From Paraspadella gotoi (taxonomy: Eukaryota > Chaetognatha), in contig CM119270.1 of NCBI GenBank assembly GCA_051294375.1, forward strand, positions 14,854,046-14,918,045: a DNA stretch of 64,000 nt, in the 5' to 3' direction. A program made the translations under genes and the position numbers. This document shows, piece by piece, positions 59,862 to 64,000 of the stretch (position 1 is its first letter; the number at the start of each line of letters is the position of its first letter). The notes under the pieces were generated by a model, which was given only the letters and a program-made list of their open reading frames with translations, was not told where the DNA came from and did not search any database.

Positions 59862-62263
59862 CTGAACGAGATTTCGATCAAAATGAGAAGTTGAAAAGAG
59901 GCAGACAGTTGGACAGTCGGACCAGAAGACACAGAGAGCCAGACAGGCTTAAAGACAGGCAGAGGGACACACAGATACACGTACAATCGGAAAGAGACAG
60001 ACAGTTATTCTGTCACTATGACAAAAAGAAAGACAGAATGAAGGAAACAGAAACAGACAAACGGGCTTGTGAATAATGATCATCCATACAGATCGACGAT
60101 TAAAGAGGCTCTCAGAAAGCCCAAGAAGAATAAAAATAAAACAAACATACGGACTTTCAAAAGGACGCACGGACCGACCTATCAAGGCTGTCGTCAACTC
60201 GTCGGCGACGACGAACATCTTGACGGTGGCGTCGTTGGAGGCGACGGCGACGCAGGAGGCGGCGCCGTCGAACGCCACTTGATTCGCCATGTGGGGACCC
60301 ATGTCCATCTGAAGGAGGGTTTTCGAAGGGATTGAGGCGAAGGGAGAGAGTAATGATTCCTTAATATATCAGTGTTTAACGTAAATTGATATGAATTAGT
60401 ACAACCAATATAAAAATTATCCATTCATTTAATAAATAGCTATCTTGCCCCTGACTTTGGACAGGCTTTGGTGGTTTAAGGCCTCCATCACTCTTACAAG
60501 ATAATGACATAGCAGGTCCCTACAAGCTTTCAATCAAGATTATCTCACAGTCTTGTTTATTCACTTCCAGAGTATGTAATATAGTATAGTAGTAAAATAG
60601 TATGTAATACGTATATCAAACTGGTCGAGTCGTCTCTAATAACTTTCACTTCACTCCAAAACACGCACAAAATATTATCCGATATATTTCAAGATGAAGT
60701 CGCCTCACAACTAATTTTCCGTAATTAAAAAAAAACATACTGAGGCTGGATTTTCACTTCGAGTTTTCATTATGGCAGATCTTTGGTTAATATTATACAA
60801 TATATACAATCAATAAAATCAATAATTACAATGGCGAAATATTGTTAAATTATTGTTATATTTTGTGCTAAATAAATAAAGAACCTTGTAAATCTACTCG
60901 TCCCAGAGAATTGAAAGGTGAAGGAACTGGTTGGAAAGCGGAGGGAGGACTTTGCTATTTGGCTTTTTTACCGAGAATTGAATTGTTTGTTGTTTTTGTT
61001 TTTCGAATTTCGGGTGGCGCATGAAGTCTTCCACCTTCCATTGAACCTCGCGGATGTTTGCTAAGGCACTCGCTGGGTTCCCTGTTGTTGGTTACTAGGG
61101 ATTCGAGGTGAGCTACAGGGTGTAGCTCGTCCAAGGCTCAAGTCTCCTGGAAGCTGGATTACAGAGGGACGCCACCACCTCCGACGAAAAACTCAGACGC
61201 GTTAAAAAATATTTATCATTTTCATTTTTTTTAAGAAAAAGGGTCATTCAAATCAACTTGAAAATAGGCCTAAAGGGAGTACAGAGTCAAAATTTTTATT
61301 TTAGAATCGATAATTTTGCCTAATTTTTTATCCCGCTTTTCTCCATAATGAAACTGAATTCAGAGTTAGGTAGAAAAAATTCTCAGATAATTTGCGGATA
61401 ATCAATCTTACGATAATAAATAAAGCATAAAAATAAACTTTTAATGAGCATTCGGAATCGATTCCAACTTAATTTTTATTCTAAATTTTTAATATCACGT
61501 GATCTGAATCGAAAAACGAAAGATTAGTACAAATTAATAATAACGGCAATTAATGAGAATTAATCATAATTAAAAATTTCAGTTTTATAGATTATAAGTT
61601 CGAACCCATTTAAAACGTTCAACAAAAACTTATGTCCACAATTTTCACATTGCCTGACACCCCTGGCTGGGGTGTGAGGCATCTCCCGACAATTGGCGCT
61701 GAAGGATTTAGACCCCATGTCACTGTCGTGTTTATGCCGAAACCATCACACTTTAACCAACGTTACCGTGAGGGGATTGTACCCGGAACTCACTGTTGGT
61801 GAACGAGTACTTAGCTGTCCAAGCCAATGGCATGAGCTTTGTTTCACTAAGCAATACGGGAGGCAAATTTAGGATTCGCCACAGGCTCACAAAAAAATTA
61901 AAATTTACGTCATAGCGACGTCTTAAATAAGAAACAACTAAAACAAAGGAGCAGCGCAACGACAACTCCCTCTCCGCAAACGCCGACAATCCCCCCGGAC
62001 TTCTGCGCACCTGCATCATGGGCGCGACGTGACGAACGTCCCACATCTTGACGTGACCGAAGGCGTCGCAGGAAGCAATCGTGTCTCCGCGCATATTGAA
62101 GGAGGCGTGACTGACAGCGTGGGCGTGGCCGTAGAACGTGTGCGCGCAGAGTCCCGCGCGTGCGTCCCAGAGCGAGACCGTCTTGTCGGCCCAGAATGAG
62201 GAGAGAAGTACGTTGGAGAAAGGAAGGAATTGGACGCTGTTCACTGAGTCCGTGTGGCCTGGA

Positions 62264-62339
<76 letters not shown>

Positions 62340-62365
62340 AGAGAGAGAGATGAGAGAGAGAGAGA

Positions 62366-62396
<31 letters not shown>

Positions 62397-63859
62397 GTGA
62401 TGATGATGATGATGATGATTGATGATGATGCTGAACGAAAATTAGATATTTTTTACAAAGAATCATTGGTAAGAAAAAAAAGTCAAGGAAGTCATTGTTT
62501 TGATGGTTAAAGTACGATTTGCTTTCACAATTAGCCTATAGATAAGTAACTACAAATAAACAAGTTTGAACAAACAATGCCGGATCTGCCCACGATCATT
62601 AGCGGTAAGCAGAAGATCAGATAATTAATTAATTAATTAATTAATTAATTAATTAATATTATTTTTTTTTATTCGGTTCAAAATCGTTTAAGACTTTGTC
62701 TCGCCTCTCAATCACAAAACAACAATCTCGATCACAAAATTAATTAATTAATTAATTACAAATAGTTAATAATTAATTAATTACTTATTTATTAATAATT
62801 AATTAAAGCAGCTTGAATTTACATTTAATATAAAAATAAAAAAGCGTAATCAAATAGTGAAATAGATTGTTTTTTTCCATTTTAACTCATTTCCACTTTG
62901 ACGACTCCATCGAGACTTTATTTCCTGCTCAATCACACACTTTCCTACCGACATACCAAATTTGAAGTCAAACGCCCCATTCACTCATGAGTAATTGGCG
63001 TTCAAATAGTGAAATAGATATTTTTTTTCCATTTTAACTCATTTTCACTTGGACGATTCCAGCGAAACTCGATTTCCAGCTCAATCACACACTTTCCTAC
63101 CCACACACAAAATGTCATTCCAATCCATCCATCAAATCACGAGTAATTGGAGATTTTTGCTAAGGTGGGACGGACGGACGGGCGGACGGACGGACAGAAA
63201 GACAGACAGACAGATGGACATCATTTTTTTTGCATAATTTATCATAATTCGATGTTCTGACATGATATAAGCCCCACAAGATTGGGGGGCGGACCGACGG
63301 ACCGACAAAGTGAATTATAAACAAACAATAAAGGTAATCACGAATGAACAGCCCGATGCTTCCTCATAACCAACCTCGCAAAGTCGTCCGGCATCGCTTG
63401 CTCCCGATGTCCCAGACTTTCACGCTGTGATCCAAAGAGCAGGTGGCGACAAATTTGCCACCCGATTGCCAGGTGCAGCCCCACACGGCGCCCTGGTGGC
63501 CGTGGAAAGAGAGCACCTCCGAAGCCGTGTTGGCGTTCCAGATCTTGGGGAAGAGCGATTGAAACAGGTCGGGGAATTTTGGGTGATGTGGATAAATTCA
63601 TGAGAAAATTCCACTACAAAGTTAAATAATTATTTTGCATGAAAACACGAATAACAATTTGCTTTGATGGCCCAATCGTTTTCTAAATTTTTCCGCACCT
63701 TACTTTTTTCCCCTTCCAAGCCCTTACCTTGCAGGATGAGTCTCCACTCGCCGTCGCGATGAGATTTCCATCGGGACTGAACTCGACGGCGGAAACCCAA
63801 TCCTTGTGACCCACTCCGGTAGCGATGGCTTCACCCGATGGCAGTCCCCAGAGCTTCCA
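59767..63859 (-). CDS. SPAG16: SPAG16 / PF20, WD40-repeat axonemal central apparatus protein (3' part)
   Basis: Exons on the - strand: 63859-63728, 63543-63375, 62258-62011, 60308-60179 and 59861-59767. Phases agree at every junction and the sum is 774 bases (257 residues plus stop). The product is a run of WD40 repeats: GHKDWVSAVEFSPDGNLIA, GHQGAVWGCTW, GHTDSVNSVQFLPFSN, GHAHAVSHASFNMRGD, a MANQVAFDG repeat, and GHEDSVQCVRFD ending VAVWS. Order and wording match the C-terminal propeller of SPAG16/PF20, which bridges the central-pair microtubules of motile cilia and sperm flagella. The N-terminal coiled-coil region and first repeats lie beyond 64000. It implies that the organism makes motile cilia or flagella. 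Confidence 0.93.
60179..60308 (-). CDS. SPAG16: SPAG16 exon: degenerate WD repeat
   Basis: Acceptor ctccttcag, donor TAG/GTCGGT, phase 0 in and 1 out. It encodes MDMGPHMANQVAFDGAA and VAVASNDATVKMFVV. The GH and WD marks are lost in this blade, as in other SPAG16 proteins. Its GC content is far above the flanking introns. Confidence 0.92.
60393..60570 (-). mobile_element. Dispersed repeat family, copy 3
   Basis: Reverse-complement match to 10530-10720 over its whole length (tgactttggacaggctttgg, ggcctccatcac). It lies in the 1.7 kb intron of SPAG16. Confidence 0.85.
61695..61770 (-). mobile_element. Possible tRNA-derived SINE head
   Basis: On the - strand an A-box-like TTGGTTAAAGTG (61760-61749) is followed by a B-box-like GGGGTCTAAATCC (61716-61704) about 32 bases later. 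The same SPAG16 intron carries it. There is no clear cloverleaf. Confidence 0.35.
62011..62258 (-). CDS. SPAG16: SPAG16 exon: two WD repeats
   Basis: Acceptor gctccag directly after a CT tract, donor CAG/GTGCGC, phase 1 in and 0 out. It encodes DKTVSLWDARAGLCAHTFYG and DTIASCDAFGHVKMWDVR, close to the vertebrate and algal PF20 wording. Confidence 0.95.
62266..62365. repeat. GA microsatellite serving as a splice-acceptor pyrimidine tract
   Basis: On the - strand this is a CT tract ending 7 bases before the acceptor AG of the SPAG16 exon. A GAT trinucleotide tract follows at 62366-62430. Confidence 0.95.
62618..62812. repeat. AATT/ATTA simple repeats
   Basis: attaatta units at 62621-62656, 62739-62757 and 62769-62812. 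Confidence 0.9.
62843..63216. repeat. Tandem pair of a 155-bp unit followed by GGAC/GACA repeats
   Basis: 62843-62996 and 62997-63150 share caaatagtgaaatagat, ccattttaactcattt, cagctcaatcacacactttc and a gagtaattgg block. A ggacggacgg and agacagac tract follows at 63159-63213. A similar gtcc/gtctg tract at 39540-39575 (opposite orientation) suggests a dispersed family. Confidence 0.85.
63375..63543 (-). CDS. SPAG16: SPAG16 exon: WD repeat
   Basis: Acceptor cccaag, donor GAG/GTTGGT, phase 0 in and 1 out. It encodes IWNANTASEVLSFHGHQGAV, CSLDHSVKVWD and SKRCRTTLR; the G|GC codon restores the GH of the next repeat. Confidence 0.95.
63728..63859 (-). CDS. SPAG16: SPAG16 exon: WD repeat, most upstream in window
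   Basis: Acceptor aaactgcag, donor AAG/GTAAGG, phase 0 both ends, 44 codons. It encodes WKLWGLPSGEAIATGVGHKD and FSPDGNLIATASGD. The opening WKLW is the end of an earlier WD repeat that must be encoded beyond the window. Confidence 0.93.
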
Positions 63860-63880
63860 CTGCAGTTTGAAAGTAAAGAG

Positions 63881-63903
63881 AAGGAGAGAGAAAGAGAGAA
63901 GAG

Positions 63904-63976
<73 letters not shown>
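63881..63976. repeat. GA microsatellite
   Basis: GA tract about 20 bp upstream (on -) of the SPAG16 exon acceptor at 63860. Confidence 0.95.
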
Positions 63977-64000
63977 ATGTTAAAGAATCACCCAATTAGT

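Overview
This window is intron-rich nuclear DNA from a multicellular animal, most likely an invertebrate bilaterian; I cannot name the species. The evidence is a group I-like metabotropic glutamate receptor exon, a tandem-SH2 signalling protein and the ciliary protein SPAG16/PF20. All are split by GT/AG introns of about 0.1 to 2.4 kb whose phases agree across junctions. The sequence is unusually rich in microsatellites: GA/CT, GAAA, GTC/GAC and GGAT/GAAT. Most assembly gaps lie in or beside them.

Layout. 1-25.5 kb has no gene I can support. It holds an 80-105 bp tandem repeat (1-420), a large imperfect palindrome (about 596-3430), CT microsatellites, one copy of a dispersed repeat, and a long stretch with decayed reading frames (about 13.4-24 kb) around a fixed 25-N gap. 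25.6-32.5 kb (+) holds the 3' end of a class C receptor gene: a seventh-transmembrane exon, then a cytoplasmic tail ending in a PPxY motif and a C-terminal PDZ ligand. After a tail-to-tail intergenic region with a MITE-like element, 36.6-43.4 kb (-) encodes a protein of about 1,024 residues with the order divergent SH3-like, SH2, SH2, long disordered tyrosine-rich tail. Its introns hold a perfect foldback, a tRNA-derived SINE, and a hAT-like MITE inserted in another SINE. 43.4-48.2 kb is repeat-rich with weak coding candidates. 48.2-55.8 kb is a segmental array of incomplete copies of a 2.5 kb unit. 57.8-58.1 kb holds a Thr-rich fragment that may be the start of an M14 carboxypeptidase domain. 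59.8-63.9 kb (-) holds the last five identified exons of SPAG16; its 5' part lies beyond the window.

How the genes relate. The three main genes have unrelated roles: membrane glutamate sensing, phosphotyrosine adaptor signalling, and the axoneme central apparatus. Nothing suggests an operon. What links them is sequence texture: GA/CT and TTTC repeats sit directly at several splice donors and acceptors. Large parts look like uncorrected long-read gap fill, so broken frames outside the three genes should not be read as biology without resequencing.
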